The notes beneath the pieces are model-generated. The model saw nothing but the letters and a program-made list of their open reading frames with translations. It was not told the origin of the DNA and made no database searches. From the NCBI GenBank assembly GCA_963747535.1, contig CAVVFX010000002.1, positions 62,001-126,000 of the forward strand: a stretch of 64,000 nucleotides of DNA. The letters run 5' to 3'. Source of the DNA: CAVVFX01 sp963747535 (GTDB lineage: Bacteria > Acidobacteriota > Terriglobia > Bryobacterales > Bryobacteraceae). The translations under genes were made by a program, and so were the position numbers. This document shows positions 7,357-15,795 of this stretch, in pieces. Numbering within the stretch: position 1 is the first letter of the stretch; every line of letters starts with the position of its first letter.

Positions 7357-8604
7357 TTATCGGTTGTACGGCCGCACGCGGAACAGCGGCAGCTTGGTCT
7401 CCGACTCCTCCATCGTGTACTTCTGCTCAGTCTTCGCCGGATCGTAGTCGCGCCATAGCCAGATTAGCTCTTCCGGCAATTCGGAGTTGCCGTGCGCACC
7501 GTTGTGAGTACCGTTCCCGAAGCTCAGGTGGAAGTCATAACCCATCAATTTGAGCGAGTTTGCCATCTGCAGATTCTGCAGCGGCCAGCTCCCGTGGTTG
7601 TTCTCCAGATCCTCCGAGCCATCCTGCAGCCACACGCGGATGTTGCGCTTGGGCTCCTTGCGAATCTTGAAAGGAAAAACGTTGCCGCCGTCCAGTTCGC
7701 CGGGATGCCATTGGATGCTCGTGAAACTGCCGATCCGCGAGAGCACGCGGCTGAACTGGTCGGGTTGTTGCCACGCCACATTGAACGCGCAAATCCCTCC
7801 CGATGACCCGCCGCCTAATGCGCGGCTATAGCCGTCTTTGCGGATGTTGTAGTTCTTATAAACTTCCGCCAGTATCTCATCGCGCAGAAACCGTGCATAG
7901 GTGTCGTTCACGGAGTCGTACTCGATGCTGCGCATCGCCTTTTGCCCGACCATGCCGGGTTGGATGTAGACCTGCACGATCACCGGGATCTTGCCCTCCG
8001 CAGTCAGATTGTCGAAGACGATCTGGGAGCGTGTCGCTCCGTCCCGTTGCACCAGGCCCTGACCATCCTGCCAGACGAATAAAGCCGCGGGCGTGCCCGG
8101 ATTATATTGCGCGGGTGTGTAGACCCAGTAGTTGCATTCCATGCCGGGATAGATCTGGCTCTTGAAGACCATCTTTTCCGAAAGCTTGCCGTGCGGCACA
8201 CCCGGCTTCTCAAAGGATTCCGGACCGTAACAGGGCACATCCGTCGAACCGCCAACCTTGGCGTCGCCGATCATGTAATAGAAACTGTGCGACCGGCCCG
8301 TCTCGAGAGTCGCCGCCGTGTACCACACAATCGACTTTCCGATGCGCTTCAGTGCCCCAACGCGTTCGTCATCGACAAACAGCTCAGGCGGCTTCGACGC
8401 CTCCACCGCAAAGAAAAAGTCCGGACCTTCACCGAGGTATGCGGTGCCTTTCGAGATATCGGGAGCTTTGAGCGCAGCCTTGAGAGCCTTCTCGAACTCT
8501 TCGGAATTCGGCTTCCTGGAAAGCTCCTTGAGTGTGGCGAACGTAGGCGTCTGCGCCATACACCCGAGCGCGGTGATAGCCAGGAGGAAAGCAGCTTTTC
8601 GCAT
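7357..8604 (-). CDS. Exported esterase, enterochelin-esterase/esterase-D fold
   Basis: 415 residues with a signal peptide (MRKAAFLLAITALGCMAQ). An N-terminal beta domain (about 20-145) resembles the 'PPELFVDDERVGALKRIGKS' carbohydrate-binding-like module that precedes Fes-type hydrolases. The alpha/beta hydrolase domain runs about 145-400: substrate loop YPGMECNYWVYTPAQY, nucleophile S268 within GGGSSGG, probable acid D in LQDGSEDLENNHGSW and His in NGTHNGAHG. This is the PF00756 'putative esterase' architecture, which acts on siderophore, feruloyl or acetyl esters; the substrate cannot be told from sequence. It faces a divergent gene pair at 8828, with about 220 bp between for both promoters. 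Confidence 0.88.
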   Translation of the reverse strand: MRKAAFLLAITALGCMAQTPTFATLKELSRKPNSEEFEKALKAALKAPDISKGTAYLGEGPDFFFAVEASKPPELFVDDERVGALKRIGKSIVWYTAATLETGRSHSFYYMIGDAKVGGSTDVPCYGPESFEKPGVPHGKLSEKMVFKSQIYPGMECNYWVYTPAQYNPGTPAALFVWQDGQGLVQRDGATRSQIVFDNLTAEGKIPVIVQVYIQPGMVGQKAMRSIEYDSVNDTYARFLRDEILAEVYKNYNIRKDGYSRALGGGSSGGICAFNVAWQQPDQFSRVLSRIGSFTSIQWHPGELDGGNVFPFKIRKEPKRNIRVWLQDGSEDLENNHGSWPLQNLQMANSLKLMGYDFHLSFGNGTHNGAHGNSELPEELIWLWRDYDPAKTEQKYTMEESETKLPLFRVRPYNR

Positions 8605-8827
8605 TGGACCGTCGATAGGCTATCACATTTCCAGTTCGCCCCGATAAGGATTGGCCACGGGATTGGCGGCAAGAGAACGGCGCTGAGCCCCGTTTCTGAG
8701 CCGCGCGCGTAAAGCAAGCGGTTCCGCCGAATTCTTGCGACTACCTCTTTTACTCTGGGCCGCGCCCTCTCACCCCCCCCAGGTAATATTTGTGAGAAAA
8801 GCGGCTGGAGGCGGCCACTTATACGAT

Positions 8828-9286
8828 ATGACAAGATTCATCCTCATATGGGGAGGGCTCCTTGCGGTGGCGATGAGCCTCTCCGCCTCTCCGGCGGCGC
8901 GCGTGCACTACGTTGGGGGAACTCTCACTCAACTGCCGGCGCAAGCCTCCGGGACCCTGCATGTCGGCGATGAGGATTGTTTCACCTTCCAGTCCTCCGG
9001 GGCCACTATCCGCGTACCCTATCGCGACGTCGATATGCTCGAATATGGCCAACATGTAACCCGCCGCTATCTGGAAGCCATTGTGCTCTCACCGCTGTTC
9101 ATTCTGGCCAAGCGGCGCACCCATTTTCTGACGGTCGGCTACGTCGATGCGGAAGGCAAACAGCAAGCCATGATCTTCCAGGTCGGCGGCAAGGAGATAC
9201 GGCCCGTGCTGGTGAGTCTCGAAGCCCGGTCCGGCCGGAAAGTCGAATACCAGGACGACGACGCCAGAAAGTCGGGTAAAGGATGA
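8828..9286 (+). CDS. Exported hypothetical protein
   Basis: 152 residues from the ATG at 8828, chosen because a signal peptide follows directly (MTRFILIWGGLLAVAMSLSA). The mature part starts with RVHYVGGTLTQLPAQASGTL and continues with FTFQSSGATIRVPYRDVDML, the pattern of an Acidobacteriota family whose body resembles a PH-like or short SH3-like fold. A second hydrophobic stretch (AIVLSPLFILAKR) may be a membrane hairpin, followed by HFLTVGYVDAEGKQQAMIFQ and a charged tail. No function is assigned. It overlaps the next gene by 4 bp (ATGA), so the two are translationally coupled. Confidence 0.75.
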   Translation: MTRFILIWGGLLAVAMSLSASPAARVHYVGGTLTQLPAQASGTLHVGDEDCFTFQSSGATIRVPYRDVDMLEYGQHVTRRYLEAIVLSPLFILAKRRTHFLTVGYVDAEGKQQAMIFQVGGKEIRPVLVSLEARSGRKVEYQDDDARKSGKG

Positions 9287-9903
9287 TCCGCATTTCAACG
9301 CCACTGTTCGCCGCTCTCGCGCTTCTGGCACTCGCCCCGATCCTCGTCGCCATCGAACCGGGCGAAGGCGACCAGCTCCTGGGTATCAAACGCCTCTACG
9401 TGGACAAGCTCGACGGCGACCCCACGGCTCAGGAGATGCGCGACATGATCATCAGCGCGCTCCAGCAGACTCACCTGTTCGTCATCACGGAAAACGAAGG
9501 CCGTGCCGACACTTTCCTGCGGGGCTCGTCCGAGGATCTGGTCTTCAACGAACAGCACTCGTCGAGCGACGGCGTGAACGCGCACCTCTCGGCCAGCGAG
9601 GGAAGCTCCGGATATAAAGCGGGCAGCTACAACAAATCGGTTGGCGGCGGCATCGGGGAAAACGAATCCAGCCACAGCATCGAGCGTAAGCATGAAGCTT
9701 CAGCCGCGATCCGGCTGGTAAACAAGGACGGTGATGTCATCTGGTCCACCACGCAGGAAAGCGAAGGCAGCAAATTCAAAGGCTCCATGGCGGATGTGGC
9801 TGAAAAGATCACCCGCAAGCTGACCGACGATGTAGCCAAAGCCCGCCTGGAGCGCGACTCCTTGCTCAAGGGTCAGGCCCATACCATCGTCCCTCTCAAA
9901 TGA
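9283..9903 (+). CDS. Exported protein, CsgG/LPP20-like fold
   Basis: 206 residues with an N-terminal signal (MIRISTPLFAALALLALAPI). The mature start GIKRLYVDKLDGDPTAQEMR, with a following 'LFVITENEGRADTFLRGSS' segment, matches the alpha/beta repeat of CsgG/TolB-N-like outer-membrane accessory proteins. A central low-complexity Ser/Gly/Lys stretch (GSSGYKAGSYNKSVGGG) is followed by AAIRLVNKDGDVIWSTTQES and an amphipathic helix (SMADVAEKITRKLTDDVAKA), the usual end of this fold. Probably periplasmic, partnering the gene it overlaps at 9283-9286. Function is unknown, and a CsgG family call would need profile support. Confidence 0.75.
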   Translation: MIRISTPLFAALALLALAPILVAIEPGEGDQLLGIKRLYVDKLDGDPTAQEMRDMIISALQQTHLFVITENEGRADTFLRGSSEDLVFNEQHSSSDGVNAHLSASEGSSGYKAGSYNKSVGGGIGENESSHSIERKHEASAAIRLVNKDGDVIWSTTQESEGSKFKGSMADVAEKITRKLTDDVAKARLERDSLLKGQAHTIVPLK

Positions 9904-9930
9904 ACCGGCGCAACCAAGTACACTATCGGA

Positions 9931-11124
9931 ATAGCTACCCTAACTCAAAAAACCGAACGTACTGCATTTGCCGTACTGGCGGCCATTAGTTTTTGTCACT
10001 GCCTGAACGACATGATGCAGTCGCTGCTGCCGGCGATTTATCCCATCCTCAAGGCTTCCTATCACCTCGATTTCACGCAGATTGGACTGATCACGCTCAC
10101 CTACCAGCTCACGGCGTCGCTGCTGCAGCCGTTGATCGGCTACTACACTGACAAGCGCCCTCAGCCCTATTCACTTCCAATTGGGATGAGCTTCACGTTA
10201 TTGGGTCTGTTGGCACTGTCGGCGGCGTTTCACTTTGGCACGTTATTGGGAGCTGCGGCGCTCATGGGAATCGGGTCGGCTGTGTTTCACCCGGAGTCCT
10301 CGCGCGTGGCGAGAATGGCGTCCGGCGGACAGCATGGGCTGGCGCAATCGCTGTTTCAAGTTGGCGGGAATGCCGGGACGTCCGTAGGGCCCTTGCTCGC
10401 CGCATTCATCGTTCTGCCCAGAGGGCAGAAAAGCGTCGCCCTGTTTTCGCTGATTGCCTTGGTGGGCATCGCGGTTCTCACCCGGGTGAGCGTCTGGTAT
10501 CAAAGGGCGAGAGAGGAGCAGAAAACGCTTCGCCCGGGCCATCGGGAAGCCGCGGGTTCATTTTCACAGGCCAAGATCGTCAGGTCGTTGGCGATTCTGG
10601 GAGCGCTGATCTTCTCCAAATACTTCTACCTGGCGAGCATCGTCAGCTATTACACGTTCTATCTGATCAGCCGTTTTCAATTGCCCGTACGGACCGCGCA
10701 GATCTATCTGTTCATCTTTCTGGGCGCGGTGGCGGCCGGTACCATCATTGGAGGGCCCGTCGGCGATCGGTTCGGACGCAAGTATGTGATCTGGGTCTCC
10801 ATCCTGGGCGTGCTGCCGTTCACCCTGGCGCTCCCGCATGCCAATCTGTTCTGGACCGCGGTGCTCAGTATCATCATCGGGCTGATTCTGGCATCCGCAT
10901 TCTCCGCGATCCTGGTTTACGCCCAGGAACTGATCCCGGGACGCGTCGGCATGATCTCAGGGCTGTTCTTCGGCTTGGCGTTCGGCATGGCCGGCCTCGG
11001 AGCGGCAGCCTTAGGCCGCCTGGCCGATGCGACGAGCATCACCTTCGTCTACCAGGTCTGCGCCTATCTCCCGGCCATCGGGGTGCTCACCGCATTTTTG
11101 CCGAATCTCGAAAGACGCCGTTAG
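9931..11124 (+). CDS. MFS transporter, fosmidomycin-resistance (Fsr) type; non-standard start
   Basis: A major-facilitator protein of 11-12 helices. The first standard start, ATG 10012, falls inside helix 1: the upstream frame reads ATLTQKTERTAFAVLAAISF then CHCLNDMMQ, which matches the conserved Fsr N-terminus (TAF.VL.A.SF.H.LND..QSL.PAIYP). Between the in-frame stop at 9901 and 10012 there is no ATG, GTG or TTG; the best candidate is ATA at 9931, giving 397 residues. Visible motifs are QPLIGYYTDKRPQPY after helix 2 and GDRFGRK after helix 7. Fsr proteins are drug/proton antiporters. The stop TAG (11122-11124) overlaps the stop of the convergent phosphofructokinase gene. Possibly unexpressed or weakly initiated. 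Confidence 0.8.
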   Translation: MATLTQKTERTAFAVLAAISFCHCLNDMMQSLLPAIYPILKASYHLDFTQIGLITLTYQLTASLLQPLIGYYTDKRPQPYSLPIGMSFTLLGLLALSAAFHFGTLLGAAALMGIGSAVFHPESSRVARMASGGQHGLAQSLFQVGGNAGTSVGPLLAAFIVLPRGQKSVALFSLIALVGIAVLTRVSVWYQRAREEQKTLRPGHREAAGSFSQAKIVRSLAILGALIFSKYFYLASIVSYYTFYLISRFQLPVRTAQIYLFIFLGAVAAGTIIGGPVGDRFGRKYVIWVSILGVLPFTLALPHANLFWTAVLSIIIGLILASAFSAILVYAQELIPGRVGMISGLFFGLAFGMAGLGAAALGRLADATSITFVYQVCAYLPAIGVLTAFLPNLERRR

Positions 11125-12299
11125 CCGCGACTGTTTAACAGATCCGGAAACATGTCAATCCTGCCGACGAGAGGTTCCAGATATTTGTGGAATCCCCGCG
11201 CAACATTATTCGACTCCGTCGAAATCCACTCGTCAGGAAACGGCCGTTCGATCCGCGCGACATTTTCAAGATCGGTCAGGTCGAATTCGCACGCATAAGA
11301 CCTCTTCGGCACACGGTGTAAAGTCACCATCTTGTAGGTCACACCCGCCAGCGCCGCCTCGACAGCCGCTCGTCCGCAGTCCCGGGCCTCCTTGCGATCG
11401 ATCTGCGACGCCAGTGCAACACACGACCGCCCCAGCAACCCAGGCTTCTCCGCGCGCGCCCGGATGCCCAGCTTACGCGTGAGCTCCGCCGCCAACGTGT
11501 GTCCAAGGTTTGAAGCCAGGCGGTGCACTGTCGAATCCGGACGGTCGACATCCGCCCCGAACGGCTTACCCTGATCATCGAGCTGTCCCTCACACACCGC
11601 GATCACCACGCGACCGATGCGCCGGTAGACCCTTTCGACATCGGAGGCAATCCGATCCAGACTCAGCGGCCGCTCGGGAAAGTAGATCAGGTGCGGCGCA
11701 TCATCGGTATGAAAGCGAGCCAGCGCCGTAGCTGCCGCAATCCAACCTGTGTTGCGTCCCAGCACTTCCAGAATGCAGATGGGCGAGGGCAGCGCGTGGT
11801 TGTCGAATCCGATATCGCGCGCGGCATGAATGAAGAACCGGGCCGCTGATGGATACCCGGGAGTGTGATCGGTGACAGCCAGATCATTGTCGATGGTCTT
11901 GGGAATCCCAATCACCTGGAGCTCATAGCCGCGCTCCCGCGCCGTGCGCGACAGCCGCAGCGCCGTTTCCATCGATCCGTTACCACCCGTATAGAAGAAA
12001 CAGCGGATGTCCCGCCTGCGAAAGACTTCGAGGATCGTGTCGTAGTCCTGATCGGTCAACGCCAGCCGGCTCGATCCAATAAGAGAGCCCGATGCCTGCG
12101 CGGCAGCGCTAACGAGTGCCTCAGGCACCTCGGCAAGATCGACGAAATCATCCTTCAGAATTCCCTGGACGCCGAACCTCGCGGCGAACAACCTATCGTT
12201 TTCGCGATATTGACTCCACGCCTCGCAAACACCCGCGAGACTCGCATTGAGAACGGCCGTCGGCCCGCCACCGTGCGCGATCGCTCCTGTCAAACTCAT
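11121..12299 (-). CDS. 6-phosphofructokinase family (ATP- or PPi-dependent)
   Basis: 392 residues covering the PFK fold: AHGGGPTAVLNASLAG at the phosphoryl-donor loop, GGNGS at 105-109, GIPKTIDND at 132-139 (D136/D138 region, catalytic), then SAARFFIHAA, EVLGRNTGWIAA and a late sugar-binding segment RSYACEFDL. It phosphorylates fructose 6-phosphate in the cytoplasm. The donor is ambiguous: PKTIDND carries the Lys usual in PPi-dependent enzymes, while the glycine in GGNGS is the residue seen in ATP enzymes and the usual Asp of GGDGS is Asn. An APC permease gene lies 17 bp upstream on the same strand, so cotranscription is likely. Confidence 0.88.
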   Translation of the reverse strand: MSLTGAIAHGGGPTAVLNASLAGVCEAWSQYRENDRLFAARFGVQGILKDDFVDLAEVPEALVSAAAQASGSLIGSSRLALTDQDYDTILEVFRRRDIRCFFYTGGNGSMETALRLSRTARERGYELQVIGIPKTIDNDLAVTDHTPGYPSAARFFIHAARDIGFDNHALPSPICILEVLGRNTGWIAAATALARFHTDDAPHLIYFPERPLSLDRIASDVERVYRRIGRVVIAVCEGQLDDQGKPFGADVDRPDSTVHRLASNLGHTLAAELTRKLGIRARAEKPGLLGRSCVALASQIDRKEARDCGRAAVEAALAGVTYKMVTLHRVPKRSYACEFDLTDLENVARIERPFPDEWISTESNNVARGFHKYLEPLVGRIDMFPDLLNSRG

Positions 12300-12316
12300 G
12301 CGAAAGCTGCCCTTCC

Positions 12317-13645
12317 TCAGGCCGTCACCTTACCGTCGCGTCGAAACGTCCCTCGCGACCAGCCGTACAGAGCGCCGCACGCCATCCACACGGTCCCGGC
12401 AATCTTGGCCGGGTTGCTGAGATTCAACCAGATGTAGAAGCACACCGCAAATCCCAGGATGGGTGGCGCCCAGTCGGTCACATTCCATTTTCTTTCGCGC
12501 AGGCAATCGTGCACGAAGGCCGATGCATTCACACCCATGAAGGCGATGAATGCGCCGTAGTTCAATAGCTCCGCACCCAAATCGTAGCTCAATACCAGCG
12601 CACCGGCGAGCGCGATCGCTCCACTAAAAATCACGTTGTTGCGAGGAATGCTCCGCACCGGCTCGAGCACGCCGAAGAACTTTCGCGGAATCGCATTTTC
12701 GCGCCCCATTCCATAGAGCAATCGCGCACAGGCAAGTTGCGAACCGAACCCCGAGCCGATCGTCGCGACCACCAGGGTCAGATTCATCAGTCCGAAAAGG
12801 AACACTCCGCCGGCCCTCATGGCGATATATACGAAGGCCGTGTCGACATCGGGATAGTGCCGGAAATCCGGCCAGATCAACTGCCCCAGGTACACTTCGA
12901 TAGATGCCAGCACGCCGGTGATCAGACAGGTCAGCACCGTGGCCAGCAGGATATTGCGGCGTGGATTCTCAGCCTCCTCCGACAGCGTGGAAACGCTGTC
13001 GAACCCGATGTAAGTCAGCACCGCGATCGCGGAGCCGGTAGAAAGTGCCGGCAGAGAGAAAGTCTTGGGATCGTAGAACGGCAAGAACAATGCTGCCGCG
13101 GAGTGATCTTGACCCATCACATAATGCACTCCGAACGCGAAGAACACCAGGACCACCAGGCCCAGCGTGATTCCCATCCACTGATTGATCTTCGCCGAAG
13201 TCTCGATTCCGCGAAGATTCAACAGCGTGAAGAGCAGGGCGAAGAAAACCGCCAGCACCGGATACGGCACGTGTGAGATGTACGGAAAATTGGCGGCCGC
13301 CTTGGAACACCAAATCGTGCAGATCAGGGGATTCAGCAGGTAGTCCATGGTAATGCTCCACCCCGTAAGGTATCCGAGTGCGGGGTGAATCTCGCGGCTG
13401 ACATAGGTATAAGCAGAGCCTGCCGTAGGATAGACGCGCGCCATTCGTCCATAGCTGACGGCGGTGAATAACATGGCCACCATGGCGATCAGAATCGCCG
13501 TCACCACGTGACCGCGCGCCGCCTGGCTCACCACGCCGAATACCGGCATCGGGGCCGTCGGCTGGATGATGATAATCCCGTAGAATATGAGGTCCCGCAG
13601 ACGCAGCACGCGGCGGAGTTGTGGCAGCGATGGAGCGCTAGCCAT
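12317..13645 (-). CDS. APC-family amino acid/polyamine permease
   Basis: 442 residues with about 12 hydrophobic helices. Helix 1 carries LIFYGIIIIQPTAPMPVFGV, the unwound substrate-binding segment of APC transporters; helix 3 follows 'YPTAGSAYTYVSREIHPALG', the most conserved APC loop; helix 6 is TGSAIAVLTYIGFDSVSTLS with SEEAENPRRN after it. The 'QPTAPMPVFG' form is typical of the putrescine importer PuuP/PlaP subgroup, but the substrate is not settled by sequence. It precedes the phosphofructokinase gene by 17 bp. The 140 bp upstream separate it from the metallo-beta-lactamase gene. Confidence 0.88.
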   Translation of the reverse strand: MASAPSLPQLRRVLRLRDLIFYGIIIIQPTAPMPVFGVVSQAARGHVVTAILIAMVAMLFTAVSYGRMARVYPTAGSAYTYVSREIHPALGYLTGWSITMDYLLNPLICTIWCSKAAANFPYISHVPYPVLAVFFALLFTLLNLRGIETSAKINQWMGITLGLVVLVFFAFGVHYVMGQDHSAAALFLPFYDPKTFSLPALSTGSAIAVLTYIGFDSVSTLSEEAENPRRNILLATVLTCLITGVLASIEVYLGQLIWPDFRHYPDVDTAFVYIAMRAGGVFLFGLMNLTLVVATIGSGFGSQLACARLLYGMGRENAIPRKFFGVLEPVRSIPRNNVIFSGAIALAGALVLSYDLGAELLNYGAFIAFMGVNASAFVHDCLRERKWNVTDWAPPILGFAVCFYIWLNLSNPAKIAGTVWMACGALYGWSRGTFRRDGKVTA

Positions 13646-13787
13646 GCAGGAGGTCCGGCGGGGCGCTAACAGAGAGATTCGACATGGCCGAAGCGAAGGA
13701 GCTAATTTTTTATTGTACCGGTTGTGTCAGTCGTCAGTACGCCGCCGGGATCGAGCCCCTCTTTGCCTGCGTTTGATTTGCAACAAC

Positions 13788-15710
13788 CTACTTTACGTCG
13801 ACCAGCGCTTCCATCCACTCGCGCAATTCCCAGCGATCGAATGACACATCGGCCGTAATCACGACCGGAAGGGCTACCTTTGGGCCGACCGTAACCGGAA
13901 TCATAACTTCACCCGTGCTTCGTGGCGCTGCTGCTATCTTGAACGGACCGCGCCCGGCGCTCCAGCCCTCAGGTACGTGCGGGTTCACGACAAATTCCCG
14001 CTGCACCGGCGAATGGTTCAGCACGATCACTTTCAATTCGATGCGCTCGCCGATCTTCGCCTCGCTCCGGTAAGGATAGAAACGAGCCCACTGCTCGTCC
14101 ACGCCGAAGTTTGGATCGTCCCACGGAAACAGCGCCGCTAACTGCGAACGTCGTTTCTGCAGGTTCTTGAGCATGGTATCGATCTGCTCGTCGGAGAAGT
14201 GGAACGCGGGATTCACATGCTGGTTTACCAGCCAGTCGGGTTTCGCTCGTTTCACATAATTCAAGCAGTATTCATACCCCTTCTCCGGCTCCACAAAATT
14301 CCGGTTCAGCACGCAATAATCGTCGATGCCGCTGGGTGTGAACGAGTCACCGATGAAGAACACGCTCTCGCCTCCGTCCTTCTTCACCAATAATCCGTCG
14401 TGGTACAGCGTCTGGCCAGGAAAGTAGGAGTGAGTGAACACGAATTCGTGCCATCGCCGCGACGAGCCGTCAGTGACCGTACTTACGTTCCGGATCGGAT
14501 TGGGAGTAAGACAAGGCATCTTGTAAGCCACCGGGCGTTCGAGAATATCTTTCAACTCCGGAGTCGAGAAGACCGGCGACTTCAGCTCCTCGGAAGCCGT
14601 CTGGACGAAATTCGTATGGTCGTCGTGATAGTGCGTGACCCAGATCCCTTCCACAGTCTTGAAAACACCGTCGCGTTGCAGTTGCTTCACTCCGTCGAGC
14701 AGGCGGCGACTCCCGCAATCCACCAGGAACGCATTGCCCGAACTCGAAACGATCACTCGCGTGTTCCCGATCACGCGAATCCAGGACGGCGGGTCGGCGG
14801 TCTGGGCCGACGGCATCCAGTCGACCGGGCGGTCTCCCAGGATTCGTTGCGCCTGGGTGTTTAACTTGTCATCACCGCGATAAAACCGCAGCGCAGAAGT
14901 CGCGAAGTAGCTGGCGAAAACATCTTGCGATCTGCCAATCAGTTTCTGCATCGCTTCCTGCGGATCGCGGATTACTGGACCTCGCGCAGGAATCAGGACG
15001 TCCGGCTTCCATTTCGCGATCTCCCGCAGGCTCGCAATCACATTTGCGGCCCGGGCCGCGTACCCGTGATAGCCATCTTCTTTCGTCTCGGCGATGGCGT
15101 CCTGCAGGCTGAAGAGATCCAATATCCGGCCATCGCCATAAATCAGATCGCCCACGCACGCGATGCGCTTTCCGTCCGCCAGCAACAGGTACGAGACTGC
15201 CGCGCGTGTGTAGCCGGGAGTATCGCGAACCTCGATGTCAAAACCGTTCCACGCGACGTGATCGCCGCCCCGCACACGTCTACCGGCCTGAACCGGCGAC
15301 GCCAATACCTTGCTGCTCTGGTCGGCGTAATCATGAAACTGCGAATAGCCGGCCCAGAACGCTTGCACGCCGGTGAACAACTGTTCCTCAGCGGCAGGAT
15401 AGATGGCTTCAGCGCCCTGTTGAACCATTCCGGTTCCCGCCCACGCCACGTCGCGCCGGTAATGCGTAAAAAGAACTTTGTCGACACGCACCTTCTTCGC
15501 ACGAGGATCGCCGTACACCACGAGAGTCTTGCCGCTCCTGGCAATTAGAACGCCATTGACCGGACCGTGGATTACCGAGATGCTGGTCGTGACCTTTTCG
15601 GTGGTGATCCTTTCCGCTGCACCCGAGATCGTTGCCGGCAGAACAGAGAGAAGGCAGAGGCTGTAGGTGGAGTATGCCGTTGCCCTGCTCCGGCGCTGGA
15701 CCATGGCCAT
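13788..15710 (-). CDS. Exported double metallo-beta-lactamase-fold hydrolase
   Basis: 640 residues with a signal peptide (SLCLLSVLPATISGAAE, about 17-33). Two MBL domains in tandem: domain 1 (about 40-260) has the fold landmarks (VNGVLIARSGKTLVVYGD, CVGDLIYGDG, PARGP) but its metal motif is degenerate (THYRRDVAW at 82-90 in place of HxHxDH). Domain 2 (about 305-530) keeps H360, H362, D364 and H365 in THYHDDH, a His before FPGQTLYHDG, the bridging Asp in FIGDSF and NQHVNP. A C-terminal beta domain of about 100 residues (LKVIVLNHSPVQREFVVNPH) resembles an Ig/NEW-type module. Only domain 2 is likely catalytic. Substrate unknown; the first ATG at 15710 or 15704 may be used. Confidence 0.87.
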   Translation of the reverse strand: MAMVQRRSRATAYSTYSLCLLSVLPATISGAAERITTEKVTTSISVIHGPVNGVLIARSGKTLVVYGDPRAKKVRVDKVLFTHYRRDVAWAGTGMVQQGAEAIYPAAEEQLFTGVQAFWAGYSQFHDYADQSSKVLASPVQAGRRVRGGDHVAWNGFDIEVRDTPGYTRAAVSYLLLADGKRIACVGDLIYGDGRILDLFSLQDAIAETKEDGYHGYAARAANVIASLREIAKWKPDVLIPARGPVIRDPQEAMQKLIGRSQDVFASYFATSALRFYRGDDKLNTQAQRILGDRPVDWMPSAQTADPPSWIRVIGNTRVIVSSSGNAFLVDCGSRRLLDGVKQLQRDGVFKTVEGIWVTHYHDDHTNFVQTASEELKSPVFSTPELKDILERPVAYKMPCLTPNPIRNVSTVTDGSSRRWHEFVFTHSYFPGQTLYHDGLLVKKDGGESVFFIGDSFTPSGIDDYCVLNRNFVEPEKGYEYCLNYVKRAKPDWLVNQHVNPAFHFSDEQIDTMLKNLQKRRSQLAALFPWDDPNFGVDEQWARFYPYRSEAKIGERIELKVIVLNHSPVQREFVVNPHVPEGWSAGRGPFKIAAAPRSTGEVMIPVTVGPKVALPVVITADVSFDRWELREWMEALVDVK

Positions 15711-15795
15711 ATGACATCACGTTAACAGGCCAAAGGGCCGCTCCACAAGAAAGAGTGCAAGGCGGCCTGCACTACGTCTGGGATAATCGCCGTAT

